Made by a program: the position numbers and the translations under genes
In this document: positions 25,366 to 33,289 of the stretch, one piece after another
Numbering within the stretch: position 1 is the first letter of the stretch
Layout: every line of letters begins with the position of its first letter
The notes under the pieces: model-generated
Database searches by the model: none
What the model was told of the DNA's origin: nothing
What the model saw: the letters and a program-made list of their open reading frames with translations, nothing else
Source of the DNA: an uncultured Haloferula sp.
GTDB lineage: Bacteria; Verrucomicrobiota; Verrucomicrobiae; Verrucomicrobiales; Akkermansiaceae
DNA: 53,959 bases
Direction of reading: 5' to 3'
NCBI GenBank assembly: GCA_946885645.1
Contig: CAMPGU010000001.1
Span: forward strand, 1 to 53,959

Positions 25366-26368
25366 CTCCGTCCCATCCGGCCGCTTGAGCCACGATCCCG
25401 TAGCTGCGTTTCCGGTCCTCGTGGCTATGGAAGCCGGAGTGGATCATCAATTCATCCGCCCCGGTCGCGGCGACGAATTCCTCGAGCCGGGCTTTTACGG
25501 TTTCCGGGCCGCCGATGATCGCGGCCCCCAGATGATCCTGCACCGCGGCTCTTTCCGCCGGGCTCCAGCGGCCGTCCATGCTCGCGACCGGCGGCGGGAC
25601 CGGTGTGGGAGCATGCCGGATGAGATTCAGGATCTGCTGCAGGACGGAGGTGGAGAGGTAGCGTGCTTCCTCGTCGCTATCCGCCGCGATCACCGGTACG
25701 CCCACCATCGCGTACGGTTGCGGCCAGCGGGCTGAGGCTTGGAAATTCTCGCGATAAATCTTGAGGGCTTCGTGCAGCAGGCGCGGAGCGAAATGGGCGG
25801 CGAACGCGAAGGGCAGCCCGAGGAAAGCCGCCAGGCGCGCGCTGAAGGTGCTGGAGCCGAGCAGCCAGACCGGGACATTGGAGTTCGCGCCGGGGATCGC
25901 CTTCACGCGTTGCGCGGGATTCGGCCGTCCCAGCAGGGTGATGAGTTCCTGGACCTGGTCCGGGAAATCGTCCGCCGCCGCGGGATCGCGGCGCAAGGCC
26001 CGCGAAGTGACTTGATCGGTGCCCGGAGCACGGCCCAGGCCGAGATCGATCCGGCCCGGATAAAGCGCCTCCAAGGTCCCGAATTGCTCGGCGATCACCA
26101 GCGGCGCGTGGTTCGGCAGCATGATGCCTCCGGATCCGACCCGCAGCGTCGTGGTTCCGGCCGCCACGTGACCGATCAAGACCGAGGTGGCGGCGCTGGC
26201 GATACCCGGGATATTGTGGTGCTCCGCCAGCCAGAAGCGCGTGTAGCCGAGCTTTTCGACGTGACGCGCGAGATCCACGCTATTGCGGAAACTGTCCGCG
26301 ATCGTGCCGCCCTCCACGATGGGGGAGAGATCGAGCACCGACAGGGGAATGTCCGCGAGGCGTTTCAT
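25346..26368 (-). CDS. LLM-class flavin-dependent oxidoreductase
   Basis: 340 residues from [10 protein letters not shown]. Luciferase-like monooxygenase of the MsnO8 type: [14 protein letters not shown] near 9-22, [20 protein letters not shown] near 45-64, [46 protein letters not shown] core near 75-115, and [15 protein letters not shown] near 167-181. These enzymes use FMN and oxygen on small organic substrates. It is the last gene of a three-gene redox operon (26 bases after the Old Yellow Enzyme gene) under the apparent control of the ArsR-type repressor. An open frame running further upstream into the neighbour was rejected. Confidence 0.88.
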   Translation of the reverse strand: MKRLADIPLSVLDLSPIVEGGTIADSFRNSVDLARHVEKLGYTRFWLAEHHNIPGIASAATSVLIGHVAAGTTTLRVGSGGIMLPNHAPLVIAEQFGTLEALYPGRIDLGLGRAPGTDQVTSRALRRDPAAADDFPDQVQELITLLGRPNPAQRVKAIPGANSNVPVWLLGSSTFSARLAAFLGLPFAFAAHFAPRLLHEALKIYRENFQASARWPQPYAMVGVPVIAADSDEEARYLSTSVLQQILNLIRHAPTPVPPPVASMDGRWSPAERAAVQDHLGAAIIGGPETVKARLEEFVAATGADELMIHSGFHSHEDRKRSYGIVAQAAGWDGVTAPSA

Positions 26369-26394
26369 GATCCGGAAGGGGAGGGGGAAATGGC

Positions 26395-27468
26395 TCAAGA
26401 GGCCGCCGCGAAGCGGGAATCGAGGGTCGGGTAGTCGATGTAGCCTTCGGGGCCTTGGCCGTAGAAGCTCGAGGCATCCGGCTCGTTGAGGGGCGCGCCC
26501 ATGGCAAAGCGGCGGGGGAGATCGGGATTTGCAATGAATGGCCGGCCGTAGGAGATGGCATCGGCCTCGCCGCTCGCGAGAAGCCTCTCGCCCTCTTCCC
26601 GGGAGAGCCCGTCGTTGGCGATGATGGCGGAGCCGAAGACTTTTTTCAGGTGGGGTGTGACGCGATGCTCCTCGTCGATCCCCTCCCGGATGAAGAGGAA
26701 GGCGATTCCCCGGGCGTGGCACTCGCGGGCGACGTGGCCGTAGGTCGCCACGGGATCCGAGTCCCCGCCATCCTGAGACGGGCGCGGGGAAAGATGAAGA
26801 CCTACCCGGTCCGGCCCCCACACGGAGATCGCGGCATCCACCGCTTCCAGCATGAAGCGGGCGCGGTTCTCGGTCGATCCTCCGTAGGAGTCGGTCCGCC
26901 TGTTGGTACTGTCGTTCAGGAACTGCTCGGGCAAATAGCCGTTCGCACCGTGGATCTCGACACCGTCGAAACCGGCCTCCATCGCATTTTCGGCGGCTTT
27001 CCGGTAGTCCGCGATGATGCCGGGGATCTCCGGGAGTTCCAGCGCGCGGGGAGTTTCATACGCTTTCTTCGGGCGCAGGAGGCTCACGTGGCCTTCCGGG
27101 GCGATCGCGCTGGAGGATACCGGCGTCTTCCCATTCAGGTAGTGCGGATCGGAGATCCGGCCGACGTGCCAGAGCTGGGCGATGATGATCCCGCCAGCCC
27201 GGTGGACGGCATCCGTGACGAGTTTCCATCCGTCCACCTGTGCGGCGGACCACAGGCCGGGCGTGTCCGGGTAGCCGACCCCCATCGGGGAGATGGAGGT
27301 GGCCTCGGCGATGATCAGGCCGGCACCGGCTCTTTGCCGGTAGTATTCGGCCATCATTTCATTCGGCACCCGGCCCTCGCTCGCGCGACAGCGGGTAAGC
27401 GGGGCCATGACGATGCGGTTTGACAGGTCCCAAGGGCCGATCCGGAGAGGTTGTTGAAGCGAGGACAT
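26395..27468 (-). CDS. Old Yellow Enzyme family alkene reductase
   Basis: 357 residues, an FMN-binding TIM barrel of the NemA/OYE type. [31 protein letters not shown] N-terminal region, [11 protein letters not shown] near 50-60, [12 protein letters not shown] near 97-108, and the substrate-binding/active-site stretch [20 protein letters not shown] with NRRTDSYGG are all present. Members reduce activated alkenes, quinones or nitro compounds with NAD(P)H. It is the middle gene of the redox operon (28 bases after the aldo/keto reductase, 26 before the flavin monooxygenase). An electrophile-detoxification role for the operon is inferred. Confidence 0.93.
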   Translation of the reverse strand: MSSLQQPLRIGPWDLSNRIVMAPLTRCRASEGRVPNEMMAEYYRQRAGAGLIIAEATSISPMGVGYPDTPGLWSAAQVDGWKLVTDAVHRAGGIIIAQLWHVGRISDPHYLNGKTPVSSSAIAPEGHVSLLRPKKAYETPRALELPEIPGIIADYRKAAENAMEAGFDGVEIHGANGYLPEQFLNDSTNRRTDSYGGSTENRARFMLEAVDAAISVWGPDRVGLHLSPRPSQDGGDSDPVATYGHVARECHARGIAFLFIREGIDEEHRVTPHLKKVFGSAIIANDGLSREEGERLLASGEADAISYGRPFIANPDLPRRFAMGAPLNEPDASSFYGQGPEGYIDYPTLDSRFAAAS

Positions 27469-27496
27469 GAGGATTACTTCTTTTCCAGTTGAAGAT

Positions 27497-28528
27497 TCAC
27501 GAAACGGGGGAGGGATTGCGCTCGAACCACACCTGGTGGAAATAGGGGTAGGCGAGCGGGGTGGCGCTGGCGGCATCCAGCTTCGCCACCTGTTCCTTCG
27601 TCAGGTTCCAACCGACGGCCCCCAGATTCTGGCGCAACTGATCCTCGTTGCGCGCGCCGATCACGACGGTCGAAACGGTGGGGCGCTGAAGCAGCCAGTT
27701 GATCGCGATTTGCGGGACGGTCTTGCCGGTCTCCGCGGCGATTTCATCGAGGGCGTCCACCACGCGGTAAAGGTGCTCCTCATCCACGGGCGGGGCCACG
27801 TCCGCATTGAGCTGGGACTGGAGACGGCTGCTTTCCGGCAGCGGGGAGCCGCGGCGGATTTTCCCGGTCAGGCGGGCCCAGCCCAGCGGACTCCAGACCA
27901 CAGCGCCCACCTTCTGGTCGAGTCCCAGCGGCATGAGCTCCCACTCGTAGCTGCGGCCGATCAGCGAATAGTATGCTTGGTGCGCCACGTAGCGGGCCCA
28001 GCCGTATTTCTCCGCGATGCCCAGCGATTTCATCAGATGCCAGCCGGAGAAATTCGAGACACCGATGTAGCGGATTTTTCCGGCGCGTACGAAGTCATCG
28101 AGGGTGGAAAGGGCTTCCTCTATCGGCGTTTGCGCGTCGAAGCCGTGCAGCTGGAAGAGATCGATGTAGTCCGTTCCCAGTCGCTTGAGGCTTCTCTCGA
28201 TCGTCCGGGTCAGGTGGTGGCGGGAGGAGCCGATGTCGTTCGGGCCCTCGCCGGTGCGGAAGGTGCCCTTGGTGGAAATGAGGACCTGGTCGCGCTTCCC
28301 TTCAATCGCCTTGCCCAGGATTTCCTCCGCTCGTCCCGCGGAGTAAACGTCCGCGCTGTCGAACATGTTCAGCCCGGCTTCCAGGCTGATGTCGATGAGC
28401 CGCTTCGCCTCCTCGACGCCGCTATTCCCCCAGGCGGAGAAGAGCGGGCCGTCGCCGCCGAAAGTGCCGGTGCCGAGCGTCAGGACCGGGACCTGCAGGC
28501 CCGATCCGCCGAGATATCGATATTCCAT
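27497..28528 (-). CDS. Aldo/keto reductase
   Basis: 343 residues, an NADPH-dependent (beta/alpha)8 reductase. The catalytic tetrad is visible: D57 and Y62 (NMFDSADVYSAG), K87 (LISTKG) and H128 (LFQLHGFD). IGVSNFSGWHLMKSLGIAE near 155-173 and VIGARNEDQLRQNLGA near 298-313 are conserved cofactor-binding parts. The subgroup resembles YajO/Tas-type enzymes acting on aldehydes and ketones. The start lies 17 bases inside operator 1, and the gene is the first of three redox genes divergent from the ArsR-type regulator. Confidence 0.93.
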   Translation of the reverse strand: MEYRYLGGSGLQVPVLTLGTGTFGGDGPLFSAWGNSGVEEAKRLIDISLEAGLNMFDSADVYSAGRAEEILGKAIEGKRDQVLISTKGTFRTGEGPNDIGSSRHHLTRTIERSLKRLGTDYIDLFQLHGFDAQTPIEEALSTLDDFVRAGKIRYIGVSNFSGWHLMKSLGIAEKYGWARYVAHQAYYSLIGRSYEWELMPLGLDQKVGAVVWSPLGWARLTGKIRRGSPLPESSRLQSQLNADVAPPVDEEHLYRVVDALDEIAAETGKTVPQIAINWLLQRPTVSTVVIGARNEDQLRQNLGAVGWNLTKEQVAKLDAASATPLAYPYFHQVWFERNPSPVS

Positions 28529-28544
28529 GGTGGGGTGGTGGTTC

Positions 28545-28562
28545 GTTCGATGAGCGTCGAAC
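28545..28562. promoter_or_regulatory. Operator-like inverted repeat 1
   Basis: GTTCGA-N6-TCGAAC, a perfect 6-bp inverted repeat with spacer TGAGCG, 17 bases upstream of the aldo/keto reductase ATG. The same TTCGA-N6-TCGAACAA pattern recurs 54 bases away (centre to centre) as repeat 2. Position next to a divergent ArsR-type gene makes it a likely repressor site. Confidence 0.6.
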
Positions 28563-28564
28563 AA

Positions 28565-28592
28565 CCGATAAGCCCGCTTTTTGCGCCGTCAA
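28565..28592 (-). promoter_or_regulatory. Candidate promoter of the redox operon
   Basis: On the minus strand TTGACG (28587-28592) and TATCGG (28565-28570) are separated by 16 bases. The -35 is near consensus, the -10 is weak. The element lies between the two operator-like repeats, so a repressor bound at either would block it. Assignment is by pattern only. Confidence 0.4.
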
Positions 28593-28598
28593 ACGATA

Positions 28599-28616
28599 AT
28601 TCGATCGTTGTCGAAC
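28599..28616. promoter_or_regulatory. Operator-like inverted repeat 2
   Basis: TTCGA (28600-28604), spacer TCGTTG, TCGAA (28611-28615), then CAA as in repeat 1. It starts 44 bases before the regulator ATG. An overlapping second inverted repeat, AACGAT-N6-ATCGTT, spans 28592-28609. Likely site for autoregulation by the ArsR-type protein. Confidence 0.6.
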
Positions 28617-28643
28617 AATGCTCCCGTGCTACCTTGCCTCGCG

Positions 28644-28982
28644 ATGAAGCCCTACATCCATCCGGCCCTCGGCGATGTCACCCTGCCGGCGGTGATGCAG
28701 GCCCTCTCCGACCCCTGCCGGATCGAGATCCTGCGCTCGCTCATGGATGCCGGCGAGCTTGCCTGCGGCGATATCCCCCTCGAGATCTCGAAGGCCACCG
28801 TCTCCCACCATTTCGCCGTCCTGCGTGAAGCCGGGCTGGTCCTCACCCGCACCGAAGGCACCCGCTGCCTCAACACCGTCCGCGAAGAGGAGCTTGAAAA
28901 GCGCTTCCCCGGTTTGCTGGATCTCGTTCTGCGTGAGAAGCCCAAGAAATCCGGGAAGAAAGCGGCGGCGAAGTCCCTCTAA
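28644..28982 (+). CDS. ArsR-family winged-helix repressor
   Basis: 112 residues. A compact winged helix-turn-helix: ALSDPCRIEILRSLMDAGEL near 19-38, recognition helix region ISKATVSHHFAVLREAGLV near 48-66, wing TRTEGTRCLNTV, and a Lys-rich tail (KPKKSGKKAAAK). Cysteines C25, C40 and C73 are candidates for thiol-based or metal sensing, but the classical ELCVC metal motif is absent (ELACGD instead). The start was placed at the ATG before KPYIHPALG. It is divergent from three redox genes with paired inverted repeats between, so it probably represses them until an electrophile or oxidant modifies it (inference). Confidence 0.88.
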   Translation: MKPYIHPALGDVTLPAVMQALSDPCRIEILRSLMDAGELACGDIPLEISKATVSHHFAVLREAGLVLTRTEGTRCLNTVREEELEKRFPGLLDLVLREKPKKSGKKAAAKSL

Positions 28983-29060
28983 GCCTCCGGTTCATCTTCG
29001 GCGGGGTTTTCTGGCTGCCGGGCGATAGAATCGCTAACGTGCAGAGGATCCGGAAACCCG

Positions 29061-29519
29061 ATGAAAAACTTCATACTTCATGTCAACGGCGAGGCGCGAA
29101 AGGCCGAGGTCGCCGAGGACACCCCGCTGCTGTGGGTGCTCCGCGACCACCTCGATCTCGTGGGAACGAAATTCGGCTGCGGCATGGGCCTCTGCGGCGC
29201 GTGCACGGTCCACCTCGATGGCAAGGCCGTGCGTTCATGCAGCGTGCCGGTCTCCGCGGTGGGGGAGAAAAAGGTCACGACTATCGAGGGCCTGTCCGCG
29301 GCGGCGAAGCTTTCGGACCTGCAGCAGGCATGGTGCGATCTGGATGTGGCGCAGTGCGGCTACTGCCAAGCCGGGCAAATCATGAGCGCCGCGGCCTTGC
29401 TCGCGGAGAAGCCGACGCCGACCGACGCCGACATCGACTCCGCCATGTCGGGCAACCTCTGCCGTTGCGCCACCTACAAGCGCATCCGCCAGGCAATCCA
29501 CACCGCAGCCGCCCGATAA
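29061..29519 (+). CDS. [2Fe-2S] subunit of a molybdenum hydroxylase (IorA-like)
   Basis: 152 residues. A plant-type ferredoxin domain carries C40, C45, C48 and C60 ([12 protein letters not shown] ... RSC). A helical second [2Fe-2S] domain carries C99, C102, C134 and C136 (CGYCQAGQ ... GNLCRC). This is the small electron-transfer subunit of xanthine-oxidase-family enzymes, of the isoquinoline 1-oxidoreductase/aldehyde oxidase subtype that lacks a separate FAD subunit. It is the first gene of the molybdenum hydroxylase operon. GAGGATCCGG lies upstream of the ATG, and the large subunit starts 2 bases after its stop. Confidence 0.95.
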   Translation: MKNFILHVNGEARKAEVAEDTPLLWVLRDHLDLVGTKFGCGMGLCGACTVHLDGKAVRSCSVPVSAVGEKKVTTIEGLSAAAKLSDLQQAWCDLDVAQCGYCQAGQIMSAAALLAEKPTPTDADIDSAMSGNLCRCATYKRIRQAIHTAAAR

Positions 29520-29521
29520 CC

Positions 29522-31702
29522 ATGAGTGCCACATTCGACAACTTGGACCGGCGCGGGTTTTTCAAACTCGGGGCCCTCGCGGGCGGCGGATTCCTGCTGG
29601 GCTCCTGGACCGGTGCCGCGGCCGAAGGCGGCTCCGCCTTCTCCCCGAATGCCTTCGTTCGCATCACGCCGGAAGGGGTGGTGACGATTTTCGCGAAGAA
29701 CCCCGAGGTGGGCCAGGGAGTGAAAACCTCTCTCCCCATGATCGTCGCCGAGGAGCTGGAGGTTCCGTGGGAAAAGGTCGTCGTGGAGCAGGCACCCGTG
29801 AGCGAGAAGGACTTCGGCCGCCAGATGGCGGGCGGGAGCATGTCCACGCCGTCGAATTACGACCGGCTGCGCCGGATGGGCGCGATCGCGCGCACGATGC
29901 TCGTGGCCGCCGCGGCCAAAGAGTGGGGGGTGCCCGAGGCGGAGTGCGAGGCCATCGCCGGCGAAGTGGTCCACAAGCCTAGCGGCAGGAAAGCGGGCTA
30001 CGGTCCGCTCGCCGTCGCGGCCGCCGCGCTGCCGGTTCCCCACGAGAAATCGGTGAAGCTCAAAAAGGTCGCGGATTTCAAGCTCCTCGGGAGGCGGATC
30101 GGCGGGGTGGACAATCCGAAGATCGTGACTGGTCAGCCGCTGTTCGGGATTGATCAGAAGCAGCCGGGAATGAAGTACGCCTGCTACGTGCGTTGCCCCG
30201 TTTTCACCGGCAAGGTAAAGGAGGCCGATCTGGACGCCGTGAAGAAATCGCCGGGCGTGACGGATGCCTTCGTGATCGAGGGGACGGGCGATCACTACGG
30301 ACTGCTGCCGGGGGTTGCGATCATCGCCGGCGACACTTGGAGCGCCTTCAAGGCGAAGGCGGCGCTGAAGGTGGCATGGGATGCCGATGGCAAGGAGAGT
30401 TTCGCCGCCCACGCCGCGAAAGCGGCCGAGGTGATGAGGGGAAAGGGAGCGAATGAGATCCGTAAGACCGGCGAGCCGGAGTTTCCGGAAGACGGCAAGA
30501 CGGTCGCAGCGAGCTATCACTACCCGCACCTTTCCCATGCAAACCTAGAGCCGCAGAATTGCACCGCCGTCTTCAAGGACGGGGCGGTGGAGATCTGGGC
30601 ACCGACGCAGAATCCCGGTGGCGCCTTTGATGGAGTCGCGAAAGCCCTGAAGATCCCGAAGGACAAGGTCACGATCCACATGACCCGCATCGGCGGCGGC
30701 TTCGGCAGGCGCCTGATGGGGGATTTCATCATCGAGTGCGCGGCGATCGCGCAGAAGATGGAGGGCACGCCGGTAAAGGTGACCTGGACCCGCGAGCAAG
30801 ACCTCGCCCACGACTATTACCGCGCGGGCGGCTGGCATCATTTCCGCGGACGCGTGGATGAAAATGGCCGCCTTTCCGCATGGGCCGATCATTTCGTCAC
30901 CTTCGGCCTCAATAGCGACGAGCGCACCGGCAACGGCGCGGATCTCGGCGGTGACGAGTTCCCCAGCCGCTTCGTGCCGAATCTCCTGCTGGAGCGCACG
31001 ATCCTGCCCAGCAACACGCCGCTGGGCTGGTGGCGCGCGCCGGGCTCCTGCGCGCTGGCTTGGGCGATCCAGTGCTTCATCGACGAGATGGCCCACGCGG
31101 CGAAGAAGGATCCGCTGGAGTTCCGTCTGGCGCTGCTCGGCGAGGACCGCGAGGTGCCGCCGACCGGCGGGCGCGGCCAGTCGTACAATGCCACGCGCAT
31201 GAAAGGCGTGCTTCGCCTGGCGGCGGAGAAGGCGGGCTGGGGAGAAAAGCTGGAGAAGGGCCGCGGCCGCGGAATCGCCTTCCACTTCAGCCATCTTGGC
31301 TACGTCGCGGTGGTGGCCGATGTCACGGTCAGCAAGGAGGGCGTTCTGAAGGTGAACCGGCTCAGCGCCGGGGTGGATGTGGGACCGATCATGAATCTGA
31401 GCGGAGCGGAGAATCAGGTCGAAGGCTCGATGATCGACGGCCTCAGCGCGGCCTGGTTCCAGGAGATTCTCGTCGAGAACGGCGCGGTGAAGCAGACGAA
31501 CTTCCACGAGTACCCGCTGCTCACGATGAAAGACGCACCCAAGGTGGAAGTTCATTTCGCGAAATCGGACCATTCGCCCACGGGACTCGGCGAGCCCGCC
31601 CTGCCTCCGACGGCCCCGGCGATCTGCAACGCGATCTTCGCCGCCACGGGCAAGCGGGTCCGTACCTTGCCCTTGGTAAAACAGGATCTAAGCTGGACCT
31701 GA
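29522..31702 (+). CDS. Tat-exported molybdopterin-binding subunit (IorB-like)
   Basis: 726 residues. The N-terminus has a twin-arginine signal (DRRGFFKLGALAGGGFLLGS), so the assembled enzyme is probably exported folded to the periplasm together with the small subunit. Molybdopterin-binding segments include GGGFGRRLMGDF, and the catalytic glutamate is E691 in TGLGEPALPPTAPA. LLGRRIGGVDNPKIVTGQPLFG marks the start of the usual aldehyde oxidase a/b hammerhead domain near residue 190. Enzymes of this type hydroxylate aldehydes or N-heterocycles with water as oxygen source. It starts 2 bases after the [2Fe-2S] gene. Substrate not predictable here. Confidence 0.94.
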   Translation: MSATFDNLDRRGFFKLGALAGGGFLLGSWTGAAAEGGSAFSPNAFVRITPEGVVTIFAKNPEVGQGVKTSLPMIVAEELEVPWEKVVVEQAPVSEKDFGRQMAGGSMSTPSNYDRLRRMGAIARTMLVAAAAKEWGVPEAECEAIAGEVVHKPSGRKAGYGPLAVAAAALPVPHEKSVKLKKVADFKLLGRRIGGVDNPKIVTGQPLFGIDQKQPGMKYACYVRCPVFTGKVKEADLDAVKKSPGVTDAFVIEGTGDHYGLLPGVAIIAGDTWSAFKAKAALKVAWDADGKESFAAHAAKAAEVMRGKGANEIRKTGEPEFPEDGKTVAASYHYPHLSHANLEPQNCTAVFKDGAVEIWAPTQNPGGAFDGVAKALKIPKDKVTIHMTRIGGGFGRRLMGDFIIECAAIAQKMEGTPVKVTWTREQDLAHDYYRAGGWHHFRGRVDENGRLSAWADHFVTFGLNSDERTGNGADLGGDEFPSRFVPNLLLERTILPSNTPLGWWRAPGSCALAWAIQCFIDEMAHAAKKDPLEFRLALLGEDREVPPTGGRGQSYNATRMKGVLRLAAEKAGWGEKLEKGRGRGIAFHFSHLGYVAVVADVTVSKEGVLKVNRLSAGVDVGPIMNLSGAENQVEGSMIDGLSAAWFQEILVENGAVKQTNFHEYPLLTMKDAPKVEVHFAKSDHSPTGLGEPALPPTAPAICNAIFAATGKRVRTLPLVKQDLSWT

Positions 31703-31727
31703 TCCGGCGCGTCCGCCGCTTGTTCCG

Positions 31728-32675
31728 ATGTCCGATTGGCCCTTTCTCTTCGACTTCGCCCGGGCAAACCGCGGCGGGCGTCTCGCGCTGGCTACCTTGG
31801 TTGCGCGGGAGGGCTCCAGCTACCGCCAGCCGGGAGCCCGCTTGCTGGTAGCAGAGGATGGCAGCTTCTGCGGTTCCCTCAGCGGCGGGTGTCTGGAGGA
31901 AGGCGTGGCCCGGACGGCCCGGCAGGTCATGGAGGAAGGAAAGCCGCGGCGGATTGTCATCGATACCCGCCCGCATTTCGGTTGCCCGGGAAAGCTCCAC
32001 ATCCTGATCGAGGAAATTTCCCACGAGCTGCCGCTTGCGATCGAATCGGCGATGCGGGATCGCAGGGCCGTGACCTTGGTGAGCGACCGCGAGGGAACCC
32101 GCTTCGCCAGCGGGAGCGCGGAGGACGCCCTCGTGGAAATTGCCACGCCGCCTCCGCGTCTGGTCGTGGTGGGATGGACTCCCGACATCGAGCCCGTGCT
32201 GTCGTTTGCCGCGTCCCTTGGGTGGCAGCGGCACCGCGTGGTGAGGGAACAGCGGATGATCGCGGAGACGCCGCGCATCGCGGGTGAGGCGATCCGGGCG
32301 CTCTCGGCCCCCGAGCTCACCGCGCAGTTCCAGCCGGATGAGACGACGGCGGTACTAGTGATGACCCACCACCTCGCCAGCGATCTTGCCTTCCTGCGTG
32401 AGATCCTCCCGGCCGGGTATGGCTACGTCGGCTTGCTCGGCTCGCGTCGCAGGCGGGAGACCCTCCTTGCGGAACTCGGTGCATTCGGTCTCCTGGAAGA
32501 TCCCACGGTGACCGACCGCTTCCACGCTCCCGTAGGCCTTGATCTAGGCGGGCATCATCCGGCCACCATCGCGCTGGCGATTGTCGCGGAAATTCAAGCC
32601 GCTTTGGCCGGGGCGCCCGCGGGTTTCCTGCGCGACCGGAAGGGGACGATCCACGCCGCTCCGGTGCCTGCATGA
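31728..32675 (+). CDS. XdhC/CoxI-family molybdenum enzyme maturation protein
   Basis: 315 residues. An N-terminal XdhC domain (LATLVAREGSSYRQPGARLLV, FCGSLSGGCLEEGV near 46-59, FGCPGKLHILIEE near 84-96) precedes a Rossmann-like domain ending HAPVGLDLGGHHPATIALAIVAEIQAAL. XdhC-type proteins bind and sulfurate the molybdenum cofactor before insertion. The glycine-rich loop that is usually GAGHVA reads VVGWTPDIEPV here, so nucleotide binding by this domain may be altered. It lies 25 bases after the large subunit gene and overlaps the MocA-like gene by 4 bases. Confidence 0.9.
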   Translation: MSDWPFLFDFARANRGGRLALATLVAREGSSYRQPGARLLVAEDGSFCGSLSGGCLEEGVARTARQVMEEGKPRRIVIDTRPHFGCPGKLHILIEEISHELPLAIESAMRDRRAVTLVSDREGTRFASGSAEDALVEIATPPPRLVVVGWTPDIEPVLSFAASLGWQRHRVVREQRMIAETPRIAGEAIRALSAPELTAQFQPDETTAVLVMTHHLASDLAFLREILPAGYGYVGLLGSRRRRETLLAELGAFGLLEDPTVTDRFHAPVGLDLGGHHPATIALAIVAEIQAALAGAPAGFLRDRKGTIHAAPVPA

Positions 32676-33289
32676 AAACCGGCGCGCTCGTACTGGCAGC
32701 GGGGAAGGCCAGCCGCTTCGGCTCGCCGAAGCAGTTGCTGGAGATGGGGGGGATAACCTTGCTGGACGGCGCTTGCATGGCAGCACGGGATGCAGGGTGC
32801 GATCCCGTGCTCAGGGTGCTCGGCTCCCGTGCGGAGCTTATCCTCGGGCGTCCTTGCCCACAGGGCGTGGCGACCCTGGTACATCGAGGGTGGGAGGAAG
32901 GGATGGGCGCTTCCCTTGCGGCGGGAATGCTGGAGCTCCAAGCGATGCGCCCGGATCTGGACGCCGTGCTCGTGCTGCTCTCGGATCAACCGATGGTGGG
33001 ATCCGCTCCCTTCGCGGAGATGTTCGGGCGATTGCGGCAGCCGGGCATTTCCATCGTGCTTTGCGATCACGGCGAGGCATGCGGCCCGCCCGCCTTGTTT
33101 TCGGCGGAGCATTTCAGCGAGCTGCAATCTCTCTCAGGGGATCAAGGAGCCAAGGCGATCACGCGGAACCACGGAAACGCCGTCTCCAAAGTCCATTTTC
33201 CTGAAGGCATCTGGGACATCGATTCGCCGGAAGCTTGGGAGCGCTTCAATCGGGAGATGGCCGCCAGTTGGGCGAAACGATCCGGGTGA
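32672..33289 (+). CDS. MocA-like molybdenum cofactor nucleotidyltransferase
   Basis: 205 residues. GT-A-type nucleotidyltransferase with the N-terminal LVLAAGKASRFGSPKQLLEMGG loop (about 6-27) for the nucleotide and LLSDQPMVG near 102-110, whose Asp is expected to bind metal. ACGPPALFSAEHF and DIDSPEAWERF are family features. MocA makes the cytosine dinucleotide form of the cofactor, used by xanthine-oxidase-family enzymes, fitting the operon. It starts inside the XdhC-like gene (ATGA overlap), and its last 44 bases overlap the convergent zinc-ribbon gene. Confidence 0.9.
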   Translation: MKTGALVLAAGKASRFGSPKQLLEMGGITLLDGACMAARDAGCDPVLRVLGSRAELILGRPCPQGVATLVHRGWEEGMGASLAAGMLELQAMRPDLDAVLVLLSDQPMVGSAPFAEMFGRLRQPGISIVLCDHGEACGPPALFSAEHFSELQSLSGDQGAKAITRNHGNAVSKVHFPEGIWDIDSPEAWERFNREMAASWAKRSG

